Shown: piece after piece, positions 34,266 to 44,400 of the stretch
How positions within the stretch are numbered: position 1 is the first letter of the stretch
How the letters are laid out: each line of letters starts with the position of its first letter
NCBI GenBank assembly: GCA_009760885.1
Contig: CM019693.1
Location: forward strand, 44,231,433 to 44,295,432
Source of the DNA: Achatina immaculata
Lineage: Eukaryota > Mollusca > Gastropoda > Stylommatophora > Achatinidae
Direction: 5' to 3'
Length of the DNA stretch: 64,000 nucleotides
Notes under the pieces: model-generated
Database searches by the model: none
What the model saw: the letters and a program-made list of their open reading frames with translations, nothing else
What the model was told of the DNA's origin: nothing
Position numbers and translations under genes: made by a program

Positions 34266-35040
34266 TCTGTGTTATTTGAAGGGGACTGGTATTTCAAAAC
34301 CTCCTGTTGTTAAATATATAAACTGTTAAATGAATAAAGTATATATTATACATTGATTTAATTGTCCGGAGCAAGACTGTTCTAACACATACAGTGTTCT
34401 ATTTTCTTACTTGAGTTACGAAGTGTATGTATGGAAGATTATTTTAAATAAATATAAAAAAAAAGATTCTAGTTCATCTTTTTTCCAGTCCTACCAGTCT
34501 TTTCATTTTTCTACAATAACAAGCCGCTCAGTATTTGGGGCAAGTGTATGTACTCAGAGCTGGCTTTGAAAACTATTTTTAAACGATATCTACTTATTGA
34601 CTTGCTGTGTACACCTATTCGGGAGTTATTCTTCGCATCGTTCATGCTTGGAACCTCGTGATTGGGAATGTCTCTCACGCGATCACAACTTTAACTGGAA
34701 CTTGTCTAACAGGAATGAGGTCATTACTTATTTATAAATGTGCAAAAAATGAGAAGTGCTATGTCATAGATGAAACTAAATCTGAAACGTTTGAGAATGC
34801 TTTTTTATTTGGGTGGGGGGTATAAACAGTGTAGGGTTTAAAACTGTTTTCTTTAACTGTAAGAAGTGCATCGTCATCATCTTGATCGCCATTTTCATCA
34901 CCGATAGAGTGCGGTGACCATGCTCATCTAAGCCATGCTGTCCTTAGTCTTTCTAATTAAATCAACCGACTTTAGTTCCGACTGCCACCAGGTCAGTTTG
35001 TTTTGACATTCTCATAGTTTTCTTTTCTGTTCTTTTTGTG

Positions 35041-35412
35041 CTAAGAGAGAGACAGAGAGAGAGAAAGATAGAGGGACAGAGAGGGAGAGAGAGGGGAGAG
35101 AGAGCGGGAGAGAGGGGGAGAGAAAGATAGAGTGAGGGAGGGAGAGAGAAATAAAGAGAGAGAGAAAGAAAGAGAGAGAGGAAGAGAGAAAGAAAGAGAG
35201 AAAGAGAAATAAAGAGAGAAAGTGAGAGAGAGAAAGAGAGAGAAATACAGAGGGAGAGAGGGGAGAGAGAAAGAGAGAGAGGAAGAGAGAAAGAAAGAGA
35301 GAGAGGAAGAGAGAAAGAAAGAGAGAAAGAGAAATAAAGAGAGAAAGTGAGAGAGAGAAAGAGAGAGAAATACAGAGGGAGAGAGGGGAGAGAGAAAGAG
35401 AGAGGGAGGGAG
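35041..35412. repeat. 370-bp almost pure purine (AG) tract, copy 1
   Basis: GAGAGA/GAAAGA/GGGAGA runs with an internal duplication of about 110 bp. Minus-strand Ser/Leu/Phe frames are artefacts. Confidence 0.95.
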
Positions 35413-35857
35413 AGGTTGATTGATTGATTGATTGATCTTTATTTCAAAAGGGTTAAGAATTGGGCACGCAGGCCCGTCTGACATTCTGCCCTTTATCATA
35501 CATCTTTCACTCTATTCCAGACATTCTACAAATATGCTGTTCATATAACAAACATAACTAACATTGAAGCTGAGAGACATAAAATAAAATGTAACATTTA
35601 CGTTTCACTCTTATCCATTCACTCAGTACAGAAGTAACTACATACACTATAAATGACTATCTACTAAACAAAATTTTCGGGACTATACAGAAAAACAATT
35701 AATTGTATTCGGTGTCTGTAAGAGCAGTTTAAGATAACCTTTAAGTTTTATAATTCATGGAGGCATGTAGTCGACATCAAATAGATATTGGGAAAGCTTG
35801 TAGTTGTAGGAAGGAGTATAATTTATATTTTTTATATAGGATGGGAGGGTATTCCAA
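35413..35857 (-). mobile_element. LINE 3' fragment duplicated from the 36.84-38.5 kb element
   Basis: Begins with (TTGA)n then CTTTATTTCAAAAGGGTTAA and runs into the C-terminal codons (GGCATGTAGTCGACATCAAA) of the reverse-transcriptase ORF, stopping at the segmental duplication junction. Confidence 0.85.
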
Positions 35858-36600
35858 AACCTCCTGTTGTTAAATATAAACTGTTAAATGAATAAAGTAA
35901 AGAACCATACATTGATTTAATTGTCCGGAGCAAGACTGTTCTAACACATACAGTGTTCTATTTTCTTACTTGAGTTACAAAGTGCATGTATGGAAGATTA
36001 TTTTAAATAAATATTAAAAAAAGGTTCTAGTTCATCTTTTTTCCAGTCCTACCAGTCTTTTCATTTTTCTACAATAACAGGCCCATCAGTATATGGGCCA
36101 AGTGTATGTACCCAGAGCTGGCTTTCAAAACTATTTTTAAACGATATCTACTTATTGACTTGCTGTGTACACCTATTCGGGAGTTATTCTTCGCATCGTC
36201 CATGCTTAGAACCACGTGATTGGGAATGTCTCTCACGCGATCACAACTTTAACTGGAACTTGTCTAAAAGGAATGAGGTCATTACTTATTTATAAATGTG
36301 CAAAAAATGAGAAGTGCTATGTCATAGATGAAACAAAATCTGAAACGTTTGAGAATGCTTTTTTTTTGGGGTGGGGGGTATAAACAGTGTAGGGTTTAAA
36401 ACTGTTTTCTTTAACTGTAAGAAGTGCATCGTCATCATCTTGATCGCCATTTTCAACACCGATAGAGAGCGGTGACCATGCTCATCTAAGCCGTGCCGTC
36501 CTTAGTCTTTCTAATTAAATCAACCGACTTTAGTTCCGACTGCCACCAGGTCAGTTTGTTTTGACATTCTCATAGTTTTCTTTTCTGTTCTTTTTGTGCT

Positions 36601-36840
36601 AAGAGAGAGACAGAGAGAGAAAGATAGAGGGACAGAGAGGGAGAGAGAGGGAGAGAGAGGGGGAGAGAGGGGAGAGAAAGATAGAGTGAGGGAGGGAGAG
36701 AGAAATAAAGAGAGAGAAAGAAAGAGAGAGAGGAAGAGAGAAAGAAAGAGAGAAAGAGAATAAAGAGAGAAAGTGAGAGAGAGAAAGAGAGAGAAATACA
36801 GAGGGAGAGAGGGAGAGAGAAAGAGAGAGGGAGGGAGAGG
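36601..36840. repeat. 240-bp purine tract, copy 2
   Basis: Shorter version of 35041-35412; it lacks the internal duplication. Confidence 0.95.
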
Positions 36841-38510
36841 TTGATTGATTGATTGATTGATCTTTATTTCAAAAGGGTTAAGAATTGGGCACGCAGGCCC
36901 GTCTGACATTCTGCCCTTTATCATACATCTTTCACTCTATTCCAGACATTCTACAAATATGCTGTTCATATAACAAACATAACTAACATTGAAGCTGAGA
37001 GACATAAAATAAAATGTAACATTTACGTTTCACTCTTATCCATTCACTCAGTACAGAAGTAACTACATACACTATAAATGACTATCTACTAAACAAAATT
37101 TTCGGGACTATACAGAAAACAATTAATTGTATTCGGTGTCTGTAAGAGCAGTTTAAGATAACCTTTAAGTTTTATAATTCATGGAGGCATGTAGTCGACA
37201 TCAAATAGATATTGGGAAAGCTTGTAGTTGTAGGAAGGAGTATAATTTATATTTTTTATATAGGATGGGAGGGTATTCCAAAGATGAGCAGCAGAATAAC
37301 TAAAGCTTTTCTTGTAAAGATCAAGTCTAGGTTTTGGAAGACATATGTTGTTCAAGCGTTGGCTGCACTTTGGGCTAAATTTAAACAGGTTCCATAGATA
37401 AGGCGGGGCATGTCGTGAAAGAATTTGATGTACTAACTTGGCTTTGTTGAAGAGGAACCTGTTCTTAAGAGGTAGTATTTTGATATGTTTGTGATGGTAA
37501 GTTGTTTGTGCTTGATCTTTGTCACTACTAAGCTTTACTGCTCGCTTTTGGAGTGAGCAAAGCCTCTTTGTATTTGACACTGAGCAACCATCCCAAACTG
37601 TTGAGCAATAGTCTAAATGTGTTTGTATATGAGATACGTAGTATGTCTTCCTAGTGTCTTGATCGATGAAGTGTTTAATTTTAGCTAATTGGTATACTTT
37701 TTGTGCGATGAGTTTTGTTAGACATTGCACATGAGACTTCCAGGTCAGATGTTGGTCAATAATAAGACCTAGTGTTTTCTGCTCGCTAACGTTTTCTATC
37801 TGTGATGTTTCTGTACAGATCCGAAGTGTTGTTTTTGTTGCGTTTTGAAGTTTCTGTCTTGTTGTTATGAGCATTGATTTTGTTTTATCGGTGTTTATAA
37901 TCATGCCATTATTTTTGCTCCATCTAATTAAATTGTATAACTCGACCTGAAGAGTTGATTCTAGATTATCCCAATCGTAGTCACTGATGTAGACTGTGCA
38001 ATCATCGGCAAAAAGGTCACAAGAAGAGTGTTTAAGATGAAGTGGAAGATCATTGATATTGATAGCAAAGAGCAACAGGCCTAGAATAGAACCTTGCGGA
38101 ACACCAGTGTCAACTGTAGCAGAATTTGATAGAGAATTGTTGAAGAATACTATCTGCTGTCTATCTGAAAGAAACGATGCAATTAATTTTATTAGGTCAG
38201 GGTGCAGTCTATAAGTCTTTATTTTTCTTACAAGAATATCGTGGTCAGTCATATCAAATGCCTTTTTAAAGTCGACAAAGATGGCACCACATAGTCTGTC
38301 GTCATTTATGTTTACTAACCAGTTTTCTGTCGTTTTGGTAGGAGCTGTGTGGCAGGAATGATTGGGTCTAAAGCCTGACTGACTGTCTATGAGTAAATTG
38401 TTCTCTTGCATGTGTCGTAGAGTTATTTTGTGTATGTGTTTTACGAGTGGTTTTGATAATGACGATAATATGGATATTGGTCTATAGTTAGTAAGATTGT
38501 TGGATGAGCC
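36841..38510 (-). mobile_element. 5'-truncated CR1/Jockey-type LINE with long open reverse transcriptase
   Basis: The 3' end has AAATAAAGATCAATCAATCA on the minus strand, combining a polyadenylation-like hexamer and a tetranucleotide tail. The reverse-transcriptase frame is uninterrupted. The endonuclease and ORF1 are absent; upstream is a GA-rich tract (38510-38577). Confidence 0.9.
37179..38411 (-). CDS. LINE reverse transcriptase (5'-truncated, open for 410 codons)
   Basis: The frame reads SQSGFRPNHSC, then GAIFVDFKKAFDMTDHDIL (catalytic Asp and palm motif), then GVPQGSILGLLLFAININDL, then CDLFADDCTVYIS (FADD box), then NTDKTKSML, then LGLIIDQHLTWKSH and HLDYCSTVWDG. It ends with a C-terminal AAHLWNTLPS-like block, so it is complete through the RT domain and tail. 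It continues upstream of the first Met (SKPLVKHIHKITLRHM), so the given start is not the real one. It would copy LINE RNA. With no endonuclease it cannot move alone. No inactivating change was noticed in the part present. Confidence 0.9.
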   Translation of the reverse strand: MQENNLLIDSQSGFRPNHSCHTAPTKTTENWLVNINDDRLCGAIFVDFKKAFDMTDHDILVRKIKTYRLHPDLIKLIASFLSDRQQIVFFNNSLSNSATVDTGVPQGSILGLLLFAININDLPLHLKHSSCDLFADDCTVYISDYDWDNLESTLQVELYNLIRWSKNNGMIINTDKTKSMLITTRQKLQNATKTTLRICTETSQIENVSEQKTLGLIIDQHLTWKSHVQCLTKLIAQKVYQLAKIKHFIDQDTRKTYYVSHIQTHLDYCSTVWDGCSVSNTKRLCSLQKRAVKLSSDKDQAQTTYHHKHIKILPLKNRFLFNKAKLVHQILSRHAPPYLWNLFKFSPKCSQRLNNICLPKPRLDLYKKSFSYSAAHLWNTLPSYIKNINYTPSYNYKLSQYLFDVDYMPP

Positions 38511-38514
38511 AGAG

Positions 38515-38577
38515 AGAAAGGAAGAGAGAGAGAGAGTGAGAGAGGGAGGAGAGAGAGAGGGAGGAGGGAGAGAGAGT
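38515..38577. repeat. GA-rich simple sequence
   Basis: A run of GAGAGAG/GGAGGGAG. Confidence 0.9.
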
Positions 38578-38905
38578 TTTATTTCTACAAATTAGAAACT
38601 TTTTCCATCTCTTGTTCTCTTTATTATCTATATTTTCCTTACATTCTTCATAACGTTTGTATGCAGCTCTAACGACTCTAGATCAATGTTTGCCTTCTAC
38701 TGTTCTGCTGCTCCCTCTCTTTCATTCCAGGCCACACTCCCAGCGACTCAACAAATCTCTTTCTTTTATTTAGTTCTCATGGGCCTCGCCACTCCCTGTT
38801 TCCCTCCTTCAACCCTTGATCTTCGTTCACGGAGGACGGGGGATGAGGGGTGGTACTCTCCACTCTGGATACAAATATTTCAAATAATAAGTAACAAGGC
38901 TTTCC
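38578..38905. other. Intergenic sequence with no recognised gene
   Basis: No feature was recognised. Confidence 0.5.
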
Positions 38906-39115
38906 TACAGTAAAGTGTTGTCACAGTAAAGCGTGTGAGGACGGTGTTGTCACAGTAAAGTGTTAGAGCGCTGCGTGGTCACAGTAAAGTGTTAGAGCGC
39001 TGCGTGGTCACAGTAAAGTGTTAGAGCGCTGAGTGGTCACAGAAAATTGATAAAGGCGGCGTCGACACAGTACAGTGACATAGAGCGACGTCGTCACAGT
39101 ACAGTGATAGAACAC
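38906..39115. repeat. About 29-bp minisatellite, about 7 copies
   Basis: The unit is CACAGTAAAGTGTTAGAGCG then CTGCGTGGT, degenerating to the right. Confidence 0.85.
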
Positions 39116-39544
39116 TTGAGAGAAAGAAACCTGACAAGAGAATGACCGTGACTGGAACTACACACTTCAGGAGGACAGGCAGCCGCCCAGCCACGAGAGT
39201 ACGAGTGCTAAAGTCCACGCCCACCATCATCCACCACCCTACATTACATATAATCTCAACTCCATCTTCACAGCATAGTCTACAAAGAGGTCAAATCTTC
39301 CAGCTACAAGACAGTATTAAATCAAATTATCGACGAACAAGTGTAGATCCTGTTTTGACTTGCCTGTAAACCTTGGCCATCATATCATATCAGCAAATAA
39401 AATAAAATTTAAAACAAATACCTTGTCAAACATCAAATATAATGTTTTTGTTTGGGAAAATCGTAATCAGAACATCAACTTCTGCTTGGAAAAAAATGAT
39501 TTTCCTATATTGCCCAATTTTATGGCTGTTGTTTGCTGTACATA

Positions 39545-41275
39545 TTCTATTAATATGTTTGTTATCAGTATACTCTTAGCAACAAAAGCAACACAATCTG
39601 TTATCAGTATCCTCTTATCAACAAAGTGTGTTATCAGTTTTATCATAGCACCAAAGACTGTTATAAATAATCTCTTAGCAACAAAGTCTGTTATCAGTAT
39701 TTTCTTAGCAATGAATAGTGTTATAAATATTCTCTTAGAACCAAAGTCTGTTATAAATATTCTCTTAGCAACAAAGTCTGTTATCAGTATTCTCTTAGCA
39801 TCAAAGTTTGTTATCAGTATTCTCTTAGAAACAGTGTTATCAGTATTCTCTTAGCACCAAAGTCTGTTATCTGTGTTCTCTTAGACCAAAGTCTGTTATC
39901 TGTATTTTCTTAGCAACAAAGTCTGTCATCTGTATTCTCTTAGCAACAACGTGTATTATCAGTATTCTCTTAGTACCAAAGTCTGTTATCAGCATTCTCT
40001 TAGCAACGATTTGTGTTATCAGTATTCTCTTAGCACCAAAGTCTGTTAGAAATATTCTCTTCGGAACAAAGTTTGTTATCAATATTCTCTTAGCAACAAA
40101 AGCAACACAATCTGTTATCAGTATCCTCTTATCAACAAAGTGTGTTATCAGTTTTATCATAGCACCAAAGACTGTTATAAATAATCTCTTAGCAACAAAG
40201 TCTGTTATCAGTATTTTCTTAGCAATGAATAGTGTTATAAATATTCTCTTAGACCCAAAGTCTGTTATAAATATTCTCTTAGCACCAAAGTCTGTTATCA
40301 GTATTCTCTTAGCATCAAAGTTTGTTATCAGTATTCTCTTAGAAACAGTGTTATCAGTATTCTCTTAGCACCAAAGTCTGTTATCAGTGTTCTCTTAGAC
40401 CAAAGTCTGTTATCTGTATTTTCTTAGCAACAAAGTCTGTCATCTGTATTCTCTTAGCAACAAAGTGTATTATCAGTATTCTCTTAGTACCAAAGTCTGT
40501 TATCAGCATTCTCTTAGCAACGATTTGTGTTATCAGTATTCTCTTAGCACCAAAGTCTGTTAGAAATATTCTCTTCGGAACAAAGTTTGTTATCAATATT
40601 CTCTTAGCACCAAAGTCTGTTATAATATTCTCTTAGCAACAAAGTCTGTTATCAGTATTCTCTTAGCATCAAAGTTTGTTATCAGTATTCTCTTAGAAAC
40701 AGTGTTATCAGTATTCTCTTAGCACCAAAGTCTGTTATCAGTGTTCTCTTAGACCAAAGTCTGTTATCTGTATTTTCTTAGCAACAAAGTCTGTCATCTG
40801 TATTCTCTTAGCAACAAAGTGTATTATCAGTATTCTCTTAGTACCAAAGTCTGTTATCAGCATTCTCTTAGCAACGATTTGTGTTATCAGTATTCTCTTA
40901 GCACCAAAGTCTGTTAGAAATATTCTCTTCGGAACAAAGTTTGTTATCAATATTCTCTTAGCACCAAAGTCTGTTATAAATATTCTGATAGCACCAAAGC
41001 CTGTTATAAACATCCTCTTAGTAAAAAAGTCTGTTATAAACATTTTCTTAGCACCAAAGTCTGTTATAAATATTCTGATAGCACCAAAGCCTGTTATAAA
41101 CATCCTCTTAGCAAAAAAAGTCTGTTATAAACATTTTCTTAGCACCAAAGTCTGTTATAAATATTCTGATAGCACCAAAGCCTGTTATAAACATCCTCTT
41201 AGCAAAAAAAGTCTGTTATAAACATTTTCTTAGCACCAAAGTCTGTTATAAATGCAAGTATTCTCTTAGCATCAT
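39545..41275. repeat. 30-bp minisatellite with higher-order structure, about 57 units
   Basis: The unit is TCTGTTATCAGTATTCTCTT then AGCAACAAAG. Recognisable blocks recur with offsets of 514 bp (39881 to 40395) and 354 bp (40395 to 40749). A 3-unit block (CTGATAGCACCAAAGCC, CATCCTCTTAG, CATTTTCTTAG) is repeated near the right end. The array stops at the acceptor of gene B exon 1. Confidence 0.95.
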
Positions 41276-41297
41276 AGTCTTCTGTAATCTCTTTTAG

Positions 41298-41487
41298 ATT
41301 GGTCTTACTGGTTGTGACCTTTTGGTCTGTGACCTCATACGAAAGTTTCCAGTCCAAGTTACCAAACGGCAACATCATACCTTTCCCTTGCAAACCTGGA
41401 CAAATCTGGGATGGAGTGGGTCACATCCTGTATCAGGGGACAGGAAACAGGAATCCATTCGGCCTTGACTTTGCTGCAGCAGGAAAC
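41298..41487 (+). CDS. Gene B exon 1: signal peptide end and N-terminal half of temptin domain
   Basis: Acceptor ATCTCTTTTAG, donor GGAAAC|GTAAGT, phase 0 out. It encodes hydrophobic LVLLVVTFWSVTS, then the mature start YESFQSKLPNGNIIPFPC, then WDGVGHILYQGTGNRNPFG and LDFAAAGN. The pattern PNG...PC...W.GVGH...G..RNPFGLDF is the temptin signature. There is no ATG in frame before TTG 41299, so translation should start in an earlier exon. Confidence 0.88.
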
Positions 41488-44400
41488 GTAAGTTTGTTTG
41501 TCCCAGATGGTGCATCTATGTTTGTGTATTTCACAAAAATAAATAACAGTTTGAAGCGATACATGCTTCGGAGTCAGCATAGAAGGTTAGCGAGTGCTTT
41601 AAAATCAGGGATTCTTGGGCCTCTAAGGGTTTTGCGGAAGGATTTCTTATGGTCCAAATAGCAGTAAATGTACTGCGTCGATGCCAAAATCTTAAATCAT
41701 TTAGATTCTCTTTATTCCTTTAATTTTAATGGTAGTATTTGTATATATCTACAGAAGATGAAAAACGGGGGTGTGAGGAGGGGGGAAGGAATAGCCGGGT
41801 GGTTGGCTGGTAGAATTTAAGGTTGCCAGAACCAACAGTTCACTGGCACAGTTTGTTTCATACTCTTCCGTGGCTACTAATCAGAGAATAGAGCATGTAT
41901 GGAGGTGTATCGAGTGTGATGATACTAATTTCTAGATTCAAGATTCAGTTCAAGCTTGTGATTATTTAAGAATAATACTATACGAATTTAATATCGAAGA
42001 AGTTTGACTGGCTAGGAAGGAAGATTAACCAGAGAAAACTTAAATATTTTGGACATATTAAACGTCATGATAAGTTAGAGAAGACCGTCTTGGAAGGCTA
42101 CATAATGGGGGAAAAGAAAGAAAGGAAAACCAAGGCGAAGATGGCTGCAGGACCTCGTTGATGATCTGCGAATGGACGCATCAGCAGCAGATCATCTTGC
42201 TTACAACCGAGAGGCTTACAAGAGAGCTGACAGGGAGACAAAGTTCCGCAAGGGACCTGCAAATGACTGACTGACTGAGTTATTTAATTCTTTGTTTTGG
42301 TTCCAATTAAGCCACTGTTTAGAATGAAATCCATAGGCCTCTAAGGAGTCCATGGAAGGATTTTTTATGGTCCACAAAGCAGTAAATATACTGGTTCGAT
42401 GACAAAATTGTACATGGTATTGGTTCTGTTTATTACTTTAATGTTAATGGTAGTATTTGTATATATCTACAGAAGATGAAAAACGGGATGTGAGGAGGGG
42501 GGAAGGAAGAGCCGGGTATTTGGCTGGTAGAATTTAAGGTTGCCAGAACCAACAGTTCACTATACTCTTCCGTGGCTACTAATCAGAGAATAGAGCATGT
42601 ATGGAGGTGTATCGAGTGTGATGATGCTAATTTCTAGATTCAAGATTCAGTTCAAGCTTGTGATTATTTAAGAATAATACTATACGAATTTAATATCGAA
42701 GAAGTTTGACTGGCTAGGAAGGAAGATTAACCAGAGAAAACTTAAATATTTTGGACATATTAAACGTCATGATAAGTTAGAGAAGACTGTCTTTGAAGGC
42801 TACATAATGGGGGAAAAGAAAGAGAGGAAGACTTACAAGAGAGCTGACAGGGAGACAAAGTTCCGCAAGGGACCTGCAAATGACTGACTGACTGAATTAT
42901 TTAATTCTTTGTTTTGGTTCCAATTAAGCCACTGTTTAGAATGAAATCCATGGGCCTCTAAGGAGTCCATGGAAGGAATTTTTATGTGGTCACAGTAAAG
43001 GTCCACAAAGCAGTAAATATACTGGTTCGATTACAAAATCGTAAATGATATTGGTTCTGTTTATTACTTTAATTTTAATGTGTGGTCTAGAGCTTCACTC
43101 AGGTTGGAAGGGACCTCCAGTCCCGGAAAAAAAGAAGTGACTGGCGATTCTATTCACATTGTAGACGCCACAGATAATCCGGCTATAAAATGGAACATGC
43201 CTCTACCTGGAGATGATTAAAACATTATGAACATCATATTTCATTCATGTCTCAACAGCATGAAACAAGTCAGGGACAATATGAACATTATATCTCATCT
43301 TTGCCTTGCAGTATGGAATAGATTAAAAATATATGACTACAAGCAACATATATCACATATACTCGTATGTTATCTCATGTGAAAAAATGCTACTTTGGCG
43401 TGGTTAACGAAAAAAGAACCCCTTAATCATGGAATGAACTGTTTATCTAACTGAACATAACAAAAGATATGAACAGGTTATCAGCAAAATTCCTAAATGA
43501 ACTGAACGATTAACAAAACCGATTTAAAAAATAGAACTTGACTTTGACTTTTCCGATCCCCGGTTTACGAGTTTTCACGGTTTTCTCCCTTGTGCCAGAT
43601 AATAAAACGTACAGGTCCTCTTCAGCTGTTCTACATCTCCATACAGAATGTCGGTGATTGAGGAGTTTGGTGGTATCAGGTTTTTCCGAAGGTCTTTCAA
43701 AGCACTGCAGTCCAGCAGATGGTACTTAACAGTTTCCTCTTCTCATCTGTTGTGTATAATGTGTTTAGCTGTTCTCATGTTGGTGGAGATGTGAGACTGT
43801 GACATGGTGGCTCCACCCGTTGCCAGTCTGTCAGCACGTTCATTTCCTCTGATATCTATGTGCCCTGGTATCCACTATAGGGTGATCTTGATGTCATAGG
43901 AGGCGAATTGGTTTATTGCACTGAGTATGTCAGTTGTAATGTGATCAGCTGATGGTATCTAGTTTTCAAGGCCTGGAGAGCAGACTGGAAGTCTGAGAAA
44001 ATAACAAGGTTTTTTGGGTGGGAAGCACTGTTTTTGTATTTGGTGGTGGTGGCTGCCAGGGTGAGAGGCACTGTTTTTGTATTTGGTGGTGGTGGCTGCC
44101 AGGGCTGCTAATATTGCCTGCATCTCTGCATCATAACTGGAACAGCGAGATCCACAAGGAGCAGAAATGTGGCTTGTTGTCTTGTCTGGAAACATTATGA
44201 GTACCCCATATCCTACATTGTCTGTTTCCTTGAAAGCTGACCCATCAGTGTATGTATGGATTCAGTCTTTGGGGTAGGATTCTATGGCCTCCAGTGCACA
44301 CAGCTTTAGGATGTTGGGATTCGATGATTTGTTCACTAATTTGTTCTTGAGTCTGGTGTTAGTTTGAGGAAGTGTGTAGTTTGTGTTTGGTGGGATGTCT

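Larger units (their letters stand above)
34299..37281. repeat. Tandem segmental duplication, two copies (34299-35857 and 35858-37281)
   Basis: Both copies start at ACCTCCTGTTGTTAAATAT and continue colinearly through AATTGTCCGGAGCAAGACTG, ACTTGCTGTGTACACC, the purine tract, the (GATT)n LINE tail and the LINE 3' region. The breakpoint string GTATTCCAAA is present at the junction and at the end of copy 2, where sequence continues into the LINE ORF. The copies differ mainly in purine-tract length (about 1559 and 1424 bp). Confidence 0.92.
41600..43085. repeat. Tandem segmental repeat, 2 full and 1 partial copies (LINE tail inside)
   Basis: Copies start at GGCCTCTAAGG near 41614, 42336 and 42953. 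Each holds a TTGTATATATCTACAGAAG block and a LINE family L tail. Copy 2 lacks about 90 bp of the LINE tail that copy 1 has. Copy 3 stops after about 130 bp. Intron 1 of gene B. Confidence 0.88.

Noticed and set aside
34607..34825. 72-codon frame that looked like a host exon, duplicated at about 36.17 kb
   Set aside because: No matching acceptor/donor pair and no recognisable domain; the second copy is explained by the segmental duplication.
35041..35499. 152-codon Ser/Leu/Phe-rich minus-strand frame
   Set aside because: Translation of a purine tract plus LINE tail.
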